The notes under the pieces were generated by a model. The model ran no database searches. It saw only the letters and a list, made by a program, of their open reading frames with translations, and was not told the DNA's origin. The translations under genes were made by a program, and so were the position numbers. Positions 34,029 to 44,091 of a stretch of 64,000 nucleotides of DNA are shown here, piece after piece. The stretch's first letter is position 1. Each line of letters starts with the position of its first letter. Source of the stretch: Absidia repens (Eukaryota > Mucoromycota > Mucoromycetes > Mucorales > Cunninghamellaceae); contig MCGE01000009.1 in assembly GCA_002105175.1 (NCBI GenBank), positions 1,488,001 through 1,552,000 of the forward strand, read 5' to 3'.

Positions 34029-37000
34029 GTCTATGGACAGTTAATAAATACCAAAAGAGAAAAAAAAATAAAAAATAAAAAAAGGAAGAAAGAGAAGGGA
34101 AAACATCCTTTTTCAACAAGAAAATCATCTCTGTCGGAGTTGAAACCAGAATAGGAAAGCAGTAGATCGTATTGTTATTCATATCAGATCATTAGATCCG
34201 TTTTTTTAATATTTTGTACTCGTAATTATCAGATGGTTTCATTTGACTCCCTTCTCTTTATTGTCATTTGATGGAATCTTTCAAGTGTGCCGTGAAAATC
34301 GTTTAAATCAAAAATTAGCTTCCATCTGATTGTGTAGATATATCATTTTACATATATTATATATTATATTTCTACTTTGAGAGATAAGAGGTGATTTTTC
34401 GTGTTTTCTCACGGCAAAAAGACGTCGATCGTTTGTATATCTGGGATCCAGCGGAGGGGAAAAAAAATGTTAATAGTACTAGTTTTCACACAGTGGTTGT
34501 ACATAGATGTGTGTGATAAGCTTGATCTTCAACAAAATTACATTTCCCATAAAGATATATACAAGAAAAAAGAATAATCAACCAAAACCAAAAGAACCTA
34601 CCCGTCGGTTTAATCTCCGCTTCACGGGATCGCACACAGATGTTGCACCAAGATCAAATAGTGGGGCCTGACGAAAGATGATAAATTGATCTACATCTCC
34701 ACACTATCTATTAACAATAACCCAGCTTATAATCTACCTACTGTTTTGATGAAATGACACAGTGGGCTGTTACATTTTCGAGTCTTAATCAAAGTTGGCA
34801 GTTTCAAAAAAAAAAAAAAAAAAAAAAGGCACGAATGAAGCGGACTTCTGTGTATTTTAGTAATAAGTGCCGTTTGGGGCAACTATATAAAAAGTCAATA
34901 TATCATACTTACAACTGATAAAATATCACCATTTCCCAGCACACTATTATACCCCTGTATATTTTTTTTTAGGTCATATTAAGATAGTGGTAGGAAAATT
35001 ATACGAAAGATAATGGTCTCAAAGGTATGGAGTATGATATGGTGATAAAATAAAATTAGAACAGATGATATTTTTTTATGAGATGGGAAAATAAACTGAA
35101 ATAGATAGCTATATAATAAGCATCCAACTTCAAGTCAATTTTTTGTTGATTCTCGAAAATTGTCAAAGAGAACGGGTTTATGCATTTAAGCAACGGTTTT
35201 GGCTAGATGACCATTCAACCCACGCTAACTGCCCGCTTCTAGAATATCAAAAACTGATCCCCAGTCCCTTTTTTTTTTGGCATGTTTAGTGCTTTTTTGT
35301 TCTGTAACTATACATATGCCCACATAGATGTCACTTGATATTGAATGTTATTTATGAATATAGCATACATTGTCATATTATGCTCTTCGACTTTCCCACA
35401 ATATCTCTTGGTGCAGGTAAACCACCCTTACTCAACCCCAGCAAAATCAAAACTTTGGAGAAGCTCCTCTCATCTATGCAGACAGCTTATAATGATAAAT
35501 CTGAGTTAAATGTGGAATGATGAGGGCAAGATCATAGGTTATATGATATGATACAAAATGTCAGCAAACAGCAACAAAGGAAGAAATTTCGCTGATTTAT
35601 GTTATCAGGGGGGGAACTGATCTAGTTATAAAGTTACTACCCCAGTTCAGCGAGAGGCCAAGAAAGCATTTCAAATCCCGCACACGTGAATTTTTTGTTT
35701 CGGCCTTTTTCTTCCGACTTCTTTTCTTTTTTTTTCTTCACCATTGTAACTTCCATGAGGTTACAGTAATCTTAGAATAGTGCCACGATTAGTTTAGAAG
35801 GGTTTTCAGCTCAGAGATTACAAGATGCATGGGGAAACCCTTTCATTTTGGATTCAGGATTTGGGATCACCTTTAGTTGGCCATTTTGGAGCCTTCATTA
35901 GCTTAGTATAATCATAGTTTGTCCATAGTCTGTATCTACAACTAAATAAAATATGTCTATTTTTACATACTTTAATGAAATATGTCCCATTGGTCTCTCT
36001 CATGTCTTGCGCAATAGATGTCTTTTTACCATTGCCCTTTTAGATTAGTGTTGATCGTTGCTATGCTTCGATAAAAGATATCTAATTTACAGTCATTCTC
36101 ATATCTCATCTTACTTGTACAGTGCAGCTTATTGGATTCCTTTTTACAATCGTTCCTTTGATTACTGTTGACCATTCCTCAGATCTAACAATAGTCCTCA
36201 ATAGCCTCCGTCATGGGACTTCTATTAGATTACTTGTAGTGTGATTTTTCTGTGGTTGCTGAAGTGGGTTGCGTCTGGAGCTGTATTTTGTTAGGCGATT
36301 TTATTTTCTCTGCTTTGTTTTAGCATTATTTAGAGTTCCCAAAATGGGAACTGCTAGCTCATGTTTTATATTCTTAGCGAGGAGCACGGATTGCTCGGCA
36401 TTATATTAAAATCGGTTATTTTTGAGCGGGTTAGATATCTATGCAAAAGATGCTTGAATTTTTCATTATCTCTCATTTTATTTAAAAAAGAAAAGAAGAA
36501 GTCGATCGGGTCATTGGTTACAGTGTATTGTTTATTTTTAAAAATTTGATGAAAACCAAAGGGTATCTCATTTGGTCCCTGAACTTCGGCCATATTTTGG
36601 TCAAAAAAAAAAAAAAAAAAAAAAAAAAACCTCTTAAAAAAATCGGAGGAGGGGAGGGCGGGATTGCCCAAAATACATTGTGGATGCTGTAGAATGACTC
36701 TATGCACCTTCTTAACCATACTGAACCTCATTTCATTTGCTGAAAGCGCTATCTGTCATCTATATAAAGGAGAAACTATGATATTTCGCAGCCAAAAAAT
36801 CAGTATTTAACGTATTCAGGATATCATTCATGTGCGCCTCCACTTTACAGTACTAAGAGGGTAACGTACAGTGTGGATCCAGAACAAATTAGTAGAAAAA
36901 AAGTAGAAATAGAAATTACGAGTACCGGAGTTGGAAATCCTGCCCCATTTTGTCCGACTTCATTTAAATCACAGGGAAGGTATGCATGTTAGCACAAGAT

Positions 37001-37735
37001 CAAGATGCAGGATGTGCTGTTAACAATGCTAATATAAATACATTCACTGTACTAATAACGTCTTGATTAGTTTTTCATAAAGGGCGATGACCCGGAGTTT
37101 GACCTAGCAAACAAAGGAGAATTATTTTGTAGCTATTCTTTAGCAAACATAACAAAAGCGGCATTGTCACGACATGCATAAAAAAAAAGAGTTACTGACT
37201 GAAGTACTTTTCCTGCAGAAGAACATCCTGCGCTGATTCTCTCAGTGAAAGTAGATGTCAACGAGAGTAGAAAGTTGAGGATAAATGGAAGGAGAATAAA
37301 GTTTAAGGGCAAGAAGCGGAAGAGGCTCCGGTCGGCGTTCAGTGACCCGAAGAAATGCTGAGCACATTGACTTTGTTCCGCCAAAATGGTGACACTCCAG
37401 TGATGAGCCCTTCAGTTGCTAAACGTTTAAAGTGAACCCTTTTTTGTTTTGATGCTAATTTTCTTTGTATCAATTGATTTGAGAAGTACTGTATTTCCCT
37501 GTTTTATTGATTCAGAAGCATATTGTCAGAGGATGCATATATATATCAAACTCCGCTCAGATTTGCTTTTTTTGTCCTTAAAAAGTGAGCTCTCTTTTTT
37601 ATACTCTTTCTTATTGTTTTTCCTCTCTGTTTCTTCTATTTCACACTCATAATCACACCCAATCAGCAAACACAAAGACGAAAATAAGTACAAATATCAT
37701 ACGTGGAAACTTGGAACACTTTATCTTACATCCAA
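34029..37735. other. 3.7-kb spacer with full repeat copy
   Basis: Starts with the transporter's upstream region (CT-poor, A-rich), then unique AT-rich sequence with an A22 tract near 34805-34827. A short frame at 35335-35520 (GAGKPPLLNPSKIKTLEKLL) could be a decayed remnant. The full repeat copy spans 35670-36830. The region 36840-37450 has no recognised content. The promoter of the next gene lies at 37450-37735, including C/T-rich sequence. Confidence 0.5.
35670..36830 (+). repeat. Dispersed repeat copy 5 (tail type 2), fullest copy
   Basis: Head TCAAATCCCGCACACGTGAA, then a T/C-rich tract, GGTTACAGTAATCTTAGA, CACGATTAGTTTAGAAGGG, TTCAGCTCAGAGATTACAAG, ATGCATGGGGAAACCCTTTC, ATTTTGGATTCAGGATTTGG, CCTTCATTAGCTTAGTATAA, CTAAATAAAATATGTC and GTCTCTCTCATGTCTTGCGC. 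The tail shares CGGCATTATATTAAAATCGG and TTTTTCATTATCTCTCATTT with copy 2. An A27 tract at 36603-36629 interrupts the tail. Confidence 0.8.
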
Positions 37736-39179
37736 ATGACAACGGACGATCAACTCCAACCTGGGAAACCTACCGTTATCCAATATCAGCCTATTTTAAA
37801 TACTGAAAGGTGAGTTACGTGCATGACAAAAAAAAAAGTCTTCTTCTGTATCCATTCCATAAATTTTAATATATATATATATATATATAGAACATCAATT
37901 ACCAACCGTATTGGACAAGGTAACCAGCTTGTTGGACAGAACAAAGATAATGGCCTTATTCCATCCACCCCAAAACAAAAATCACCACTATCTGCCTCCT
38001 ATATACCATATGACGAAGATGATGCCAATAAAAAGGATATTGTTGATTTAACTACATATTATGATGATATTGCCAACGTAAACATAGTAGGTAATACATA
38101 AAAGTGAAACTAGAAGGAGAAAACAAATTATTTGCATGTGATTAACCTGTTTGTTTTTTGTATATTTCATTCTATTTGAAGATTATGTGAATAAAAATCA
38201 TCTCAATGCGCCCTGGGTTATTTCTTCAACATCAACAAATTATCTGGAATTTTGCTTCTCTCATGAAGGCGATACTCGGGGACGGAAGCATGTAGCTGCA
38301 GGGCAATCATCTGACATCAACAACTCCACAAATAGCATCAGCAAACACAACAGGATGACGCATATACTATTTGACAAAGCTTCTCGGTTTTATCGGAACG
38401 GCAAAGCTAAATCCAATTCATCTTTGACAAGCCAAACTCAAATTCCAATAAACATGTCATCAGCAAAAAACGAACCGCGGCAATCTGGATCAAATCGTTT
38501 ATCATGGGTACATTATATCGATAAAAAGCAACCACCTTGGATACGCGGATTTTTTGACAAGCATCAAAAGGTCAACGATGAGGTAGCTGCCAGCAACAAA
38601 CCATCATTTTTATCAGCAAAATCAACTACTGCAAAAACGTCAACGCCTTCTTCCCAATTAGTATCATACCTATCATGCAAACTATCAATATCCCCACTTA
38701 AAGTGATTAACAACAGCAGCAGCAGTAGCAAAAAGCAACCGCAGCGCCGCCGTTATGCGAAAAATAGGCGCAAAACTAAAAAATCAACAACCCAGCACCC
38801 ACGACTTGTGACACCAAAGAAGATCGATGATACAACAGCTAACGGAGGACAACAACGACGACGACAGCCTCTTTTGGAAAGCGATGTTTATAGAATGTCT
38901 CATATGAAGCTAACCAACCCTCGAAGACCATTACGGGAACAAGTTACTATCATCAACTCTATGTTTCAATACCTGTCTACCCTTCCCGTGAAACACCAAC
39001 AACAACATAATCAACCGCAATGGCGATTACTATACCATATCACCTCACCGTCCAATCAAGCTATCACCAACACTCCTTCTGCTTCTTTAAAGCGTGCACC
39101 AACGAAAACTTCATACGTATCTCAATCCATATTGCCATATTTGAAAAATACCTCAACTATTTCCTCTGCAACACTCTAG
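37736..39179 (+). CDS. Unknown basic, Ser/Gln-rich protein
   Basis: Not recognised. Exons 37736-37809, 37891-38090 and 38182-39179 agree in phase and give 423 residues. Seen: MTTDDQLQPGKPTVIQYQPI, an acidic patch (PYDEDDANKKDIVDLTTYYD), then a long basic region with Ser-rich linkers (SRFYRNGKAKSNSS, SNRLSWVHYIDKKQPPWIRG) and a cluster resembling a nuclear localisation signal (KKQPQRRRYAKNRRKTKK); a C-terminal helix SDVYRMSHMKLTNPRRPLRE precedes a low-complexity end. No catalytic motif, signal peptide or membrane segment. The first intron ends in a 22-nt (AT)n tract before its AG. A nuclear or cytoskeletal regulatory role is only a guess. AATAAAAAC near 39213; the PPZ gene follows 236 bp downstream. 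Confidence 0.6.
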
Positions 39180-39414
39180 GTTAGTTTTAACCCACCCCCT
39201 CCACCACTTCTAATAAAAACTTTTTGTATCATTACCATTGGAATTTTGATCTCCGGTCACTTAATTTTTTATTTTTTGATGCTTTTTCTTTTTTTCTTTT
39301 CCTTCTTTGTTTTCCATTCTCAACTATTTTTTTTTTTATTATCTTATCATATTTCTCCCTTATTACAACCCTTTTCATTTTTTATATCGTTTTTCATTCA
39401 GTTTTCTTACAATC

Positions 39415-41163
39415 ATGGGTAACACATCGTCGAAGAAAGGTGGAAAAAGCAAACGAAACAACAAAAGCCAAAGCATGCCACCACCGCCTCGGATGGAATT
39501 ACCCGACAATGAATACAGCACAAACACTACACAATCCGTCAGCTCAATCCTCATCAATTCGCAACATCGGCAGCAACAACAACAACAAAAGGAAATGGCA
39601 ACAATAACAATATGATGACTTTAGCACAACTGAATCCCGACTATCCGGTTAACAAGGATGAACATGATGAAACACAAGATACGGTGCAACGACAGGATCC
39701 ATTCCAAGGCAAAGTGGAGCATCCTCAACAACACAAATTATTAGCACAATCTGATTTCTGGCCACCGCAACGAGATGTACAACAGAATATGGAAGACAAC
39801 AACAACACGCTGAACGGTAGCAGCAACAACCAACTCACCGTTAGCTCCATGAACCAACTCACTGTGAACTCGATCAATAGTATGAACACTTCGGCCATCT
39901 CGCCAGCGCAACTGGACGACTATATTCAACGACTTTTGGATGTGGGATATGCATCCAAGGTGCCTAAGCAACTCTGTCTCAAGACGGCCGAAGTCAATAC
40001 CATCTGTCGTGCAGCCATGGAAATATTTTTAAGTCAACCAGTAAGTTCGTTTTTGGGAGGATCTGTGTATATAGGTATCGTATGAATCGAACTCAAAAAT
40101 GTTGACGTTTTTTCTTTTTTTTTTTTTTTTTTGTTATCCATTAGTCTCTCTTGGAATTATCACCTCCTGTGAAAATCGTCGGGGACACACACGGTCAATA
40201 TACGGATTTGATTCGATTATTTGAAATGGGTGGATTCCCTCCTACCAGCAACTATCTTTTCTTAGGCGACTATGTGGATCGTGGAAAACAAAGCTTGGAA
40301 AACTTTTTATTACTATTGTGTTACAAGATCAAATGGAAAGAAAATTTCTTTTTACTCCGTGGCAATCATGAAAGTGGTAAGAATCTCTTTCCATTTTTTT
40401 TTTTTACTGTTGTTTCGGAAAGAAAAATTTACTTAGATAGCTGATTTGAATCTTTGTTTTATTATCGATTAGGATCGGTGACTCGAGGTAAGATAAAAAC
40501 AGCAAGCGTCAGATAGGACCAGGCCACTGATCCGAGCCTCTTCAATATTATATATTATATTAGTTTATGGATTTTATGACGAATGCAAACGACGATGTAG
40601 TGTCAAGGTATGGAAATCATTTGTGGATGTCTTTAACACGATGCCTATTGCGGGATTAGTGGCAGGCAAGATATTCTGTGTACATGGAGGTTTAAGGTAA
40701 AAGAGACCCGTCTATTTTGAAGGATCCGTCATACTCATGCTTCTTTTGTGTGTATATATATAGTCCTTCTTTACAGTCGTTGGAAGATATTCGACGCATT
40801 CAACGGCCTACGGATGTACCAGATTATGGGTTACTGAACGATTTGCTATGGTCTGATCCTTCAGATTCAGTAGATATATGGGAAGACAATGAACGTGGTG
40901 TTTCTTACTGTTTTGGCAAGAAAGTGATCAATGAATTCCTAGCCAAATTTGATTTAGATCTGGTCTGTCGAGCGCATATGGTGGTAGAAGATGGATATGA
41001 ATTCTTTAATGATCGCACGCTGGTGACTGTATTCTCGGCTCCCAATTATTGTGGCGAATTCGACAACTTCGCTGCTATCATGACTGTCAATGAAGAACTG
41101 CTATGTAGCTTTGAACTGCTGACTCCTACCGATCATCCATTGGCAAAAAAGAATGGCCGCTAA
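39415..41163 (+). CDS. PPZ-type serine/threonine protein phosphatase (frame break in N-terminus)
   Basis: Exons 39415-40040, 40145-40376, 40473-40487, 40564-40696 and 40764-41163; about 468 residues if one base is missing in the A4 run at 39587-39590. Seen: [14 protein letters not shown], an N-myristoylation start like yeast Ppz1; a Gln/Asn-rich linker; [16 protein letters not shown]; and a complete PP1-family catalytic domain with [75 protein letters not shown] and [14 protein letters not shown]. The metal-binding Asp, His and Asn residues are present. GNHESGS replaces the usual GNHECAS. Known: Ppz phosphatases control cation homeostasis and wall integrity. Exon 3 is only 15 nt. Without the indel, an alternative splice from GG|GTAACA at 39419 to TTTAG at 39624 would give a non-myristoylated start. 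AATAAATG near 41397. Confidence 0.85.
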
Positions 41164-41964
41164 ATCTGAACTACTCCTTCCCTCTCCATTTAGTATGTGT
41201 AGATTATCTTACCTCCCTCTCCGTTTCTTATTTGTTTGTTAGTTTGTTTTTGCTTGTTGTATGCACGGCTTTTTTTCCATCTTTATATTATCATTATCAT
41301 TATTATTGCTATTCTATTATTATTCTTATTATTCTTAGTTTTATTCTTATTATATTTGATCTATATGTAACATAGTTTTCTATTCAATCTTCTACAATAA
41401 ATGACTCTTTTTACAAGACATGTCTTATTTATATCCGTTGCCTTTTTTTTTTTTCTTTGTCAGTGTGTGTGTCCTTTATTATTTGCTCAGGTTCACTGTA
41501 TTTAGTGTTTGTCAATATATATTCAACAAATACTTCTTTCAGTATGTATGTAACTTTACTCTCATTGTTAAGGTTGGTTCTGAAGAACGATATGTCCCCA
41601 AAATTAGCAAATGATATCGTTTAAAAAGGTTCTCACACTTCCAAAAAAAATCGTGATTTTTCATCTTAATAAATTGCTTGTTCGAATCTCCTTGCCCTTC
41701 TCAACGTTCCGGCGACCGGGGTTTTTTGTATGCATGAAGAAACATGTATTGGACACACTTGTCATTTCGCACTTTTATGAGTAGCGCTGATTCCAACTAG
41801 TTTTCATTTTAGGTGTAATGTCCTTCTTTTATTACACCATACACAAAAAAATGAACTGGATATGTATATCTATATAGTGAGACAGTGACCTTCTGATACC
41901 TTCTGTTATGTTTTTTTCAGGGAAATGATCAGAACTGCAGTTCAGCAACAGGTCACAGAAAACA

Positions 41965-42800
41965 TTCCAAATCCCGCACACGTGAATTTTTATTTTTATT
42001 TTTTTCCATTTCTTTCTTTTCTTTTTTCTTTTTTCCTTCCTTTTTTTCGCCATTGTAGCTTCTATGAGATTACAGTGATCTTAGATTAGTGCCAGGACTA
42101 GTTTAGAAGGATTTTCAGCTCAAGGATTACAAGATGCTTGGGGAAACCCTTTCATTATGGATTCAGGATCTGAGATTACCATTAGTTGGCTTTTTGGAGC
42201 CTTCATTAGCTTAGTATAGTCTGTGTCTATATCTGAATAAAATATGTCTATTTTAACATACTTCAATGAAAAATGCCCCATCAGTCTCTCTCATGTCCTG
42301 TGCAATAGATATACTTTTTACCATCGTTTCTTTATATTAGTGTTGGTCGTTGTTATTATTCACTAAAAGATATCTAATTTGTAGTCATTCTCATGCCTTA
42401 TCTGTCATCTACTGTACAATATCTTGGACTCCTTTTTACAATTGCCTTACAATTGCCTCTTAGATTAATGATGACCATTCTTCAGATCCACAAAGGGTCT
42501 CCCTTATGCGTCTTTAGTTTAGTACCTATCAAATTACTTCAATAAAATATGACATCTTTATTAACCATCCTCTGACCCATTACGTATTATGCGAAGCCGT
42601 TATTGTAATTATTCTGTGTGTTCTACCATACCCCTGCTTTGTAGCTCTCCCACTGTAGCTACATGGCGACTAATCGGAGTCCTAGTTCACCTAATATCAA
42701 AAGTGGCCTTATTCCTAATCGACCAATCATATTAATAACCCTAATGTCGTATTCCTAGTTCCTGATTAGCAATATATATATCAAAGTATCTATATCGTCA
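41965..42800 (+). repeat. Dispersed repeat copy 6 (tail type 1)
   Basis: Head CCAAATCCCGCACACGTGAA, T/C-rich tract, ATTACAGTGATCTTAGATTA, GTGCCAGGACTAGTTTAGAA, GATTACAAGATGCTTGGGGA, AACCCTTTCATTATGGATTC, TTAGTTGGCTTTTTGGAGCC, TGAATAAAATATGTC and CAGTCTCTCTCATGTCCTG; the tail has TGTTCTACCATACCCCTGC and CGACCAATCATATTAA as in copy 1. Confidence 0.8.
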
Positions 42801-43117
42801 TCATTTGTGTATCCGCTTTATCACTTTATTCTATTTTTACCCCTGAATCCTCCACTTACTCACACGCTTGTCATTTAACACATCAGATTACATACAGCCT
42901 CAAATATCTTCATTTTCTTATAAAAAGACTTGACATTTTATTAAATAAAACCATATCAATTGTATCACTTATTTTCTACTTTTGTTTATTTTATTTCACA
43001 ATCATTTCACCTAAGTTGTTCTGCGAGTGTAGTTGCTGCTATACAGTACAGTACTGTAGAGCATTTTCCGTGCTTTTCTGCCTAGCACACTGTTATAATA
43101 AATTATACCCATGACAT

Positions 43118-43120
<3 letters not shown>

Positions 43121-43181
<61 letters not shown>
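43121..43181. repeat. Uninterrupted T61 homopolymer
   Basis: Sixty-one consecutive T, flanked by ATGACATGAG and CAAGCGCTG. It is the longest homopolymer in the window and reads as a poly(A) stretch on the reverse strand. Confidence 0.95.
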
Positions 43182-43700
43182 CAAGCGCTGTTGCATCATG
43201 CGCCAAAATACCGAACGAGCTTTCTGCCGCTACAATACATCATCTCACAAGCGTCTGACTGATAGTGGTAAGTCGCTTGATATTAAAAGCTGTGCTATTC
43301 CTGTTCTACCGTTCATATTAATTAGCCATGGCCGTGCTGCCAGCTTAGCCCCCCACCGAACTAGCCGTACAGTATATACGTGTATGCATATTGAAAACAA
43401 AAATAACAGATGTAGCGTCTGTGTGCGTAACTCCCTCGCTTCCATAATATGCATTATTTATTATTTGGTAACCTGTGCTATTTCGCACTTTGATGAACAG
43501 TCCTCTCTGTCTCACCCTCCCCCAGCCCCGTTAAGGCCTAACCGCCGTGCACAGTCTTGTGTCTACAGAGATAAGAAAATATGTTGTGTAGGAGGAATAT
43601 ATTACGTAGTTTTAAAAAATGATCTTGATGGACGCGTCGAAAATGTACAGCGATATCATGAACGCGCGAAAACGACATAAGCGATAACTGCCTTAGTAAC
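43182..43700 (-). other. Atypical segment ending in A61 (retroposed-insert candidate)
   Basis: Compositionally different from its surroundings: few homopolymers, many CpG (for example GCGCCAAAATACCG and GACGCGTCGAAA). It contains a 160-codon open frame on the plus strand (43198-43680) that matches nothing I know and lacks coding-like composition. On the reverse strand the segment ends directly in A61, as expected for a reverse-transcribed, polyadenylated RNA copied into the genome. No target-site duplication was confirmed by eye. Confidence 0.3.
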
Positions 43701-43946
43701 AGATCTCATCTATTGTTTGATTATATATGTCACTATGATAGCACTTATGATTAAACAAGTTATGTACTGGATATTAGTGTAAAAAGAAGCAGGGAGTAAA
43801 TCTGTCAAATGGTGAAGATAATGAGAAACAAAAAAACTGTGGGCATAACCTTTTATATGTATATATATATATATTCAGGAAATCTCAGACCTGCCTAATT
43901 TGGGAGTGCATCAAAGTGTAAATTGTCTGCCCCCGAGGCAAGCTCT

Positions 43947-43960
43947 GCGGGATTTAAAAC
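43947..43960 (-). promoter_or_regulatory. GTTTTAAATCCCGC motif upstream of complex I gene
   Basis: GCGGGATTTAAAAC on the plus strand lies about 130 bp before the start codon at 44092. It is the same core motif as at the repeat heads and upstream of the LAMMER gene. A role in transcription is inferred. Confidence 0.3.
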
Positions 43961-44091
43961 AATTTTATGTTTTTTCTTGAGGGTTCAACAAAACACAAGC
44001 GTTATATTTTCTTCTCACTTTCCTTTACTTTACCAATTTGACTCCCCACTCCTCTTTTTTTTTTTTTTTACCCTCATTCCTTTAAGCTATT

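Larger units (their letters stand above)
41164..44091. other. 2.9-kb spacer with repeat, T61 tract and odd segment
   Basis: After the PPZ 3-prime UTR (an ATT/ATC microsatellite near 41289-41340) lies unique AT-rich sequence, then the repeat at 41965-42800, a T61 tract at 43121-43181, an atypical segment at 43182-43680 and the complex I gene promoter. No confident protein gene. Confidence 0.55.

Noticed and set aside
36366..36731. 121-codon reverse frame inside repeat copy 5
   Set aside because: Driven by an A27 tract (poly-Phe) and not kept in other copies.
43198..43680. 160-codon plus-strand frame next to the T61 tract
   Set aside because: No recognisable domain, Cys/Ser/Arg scatter typical of random sequence; treated as part of the odd segment, not as a gene.
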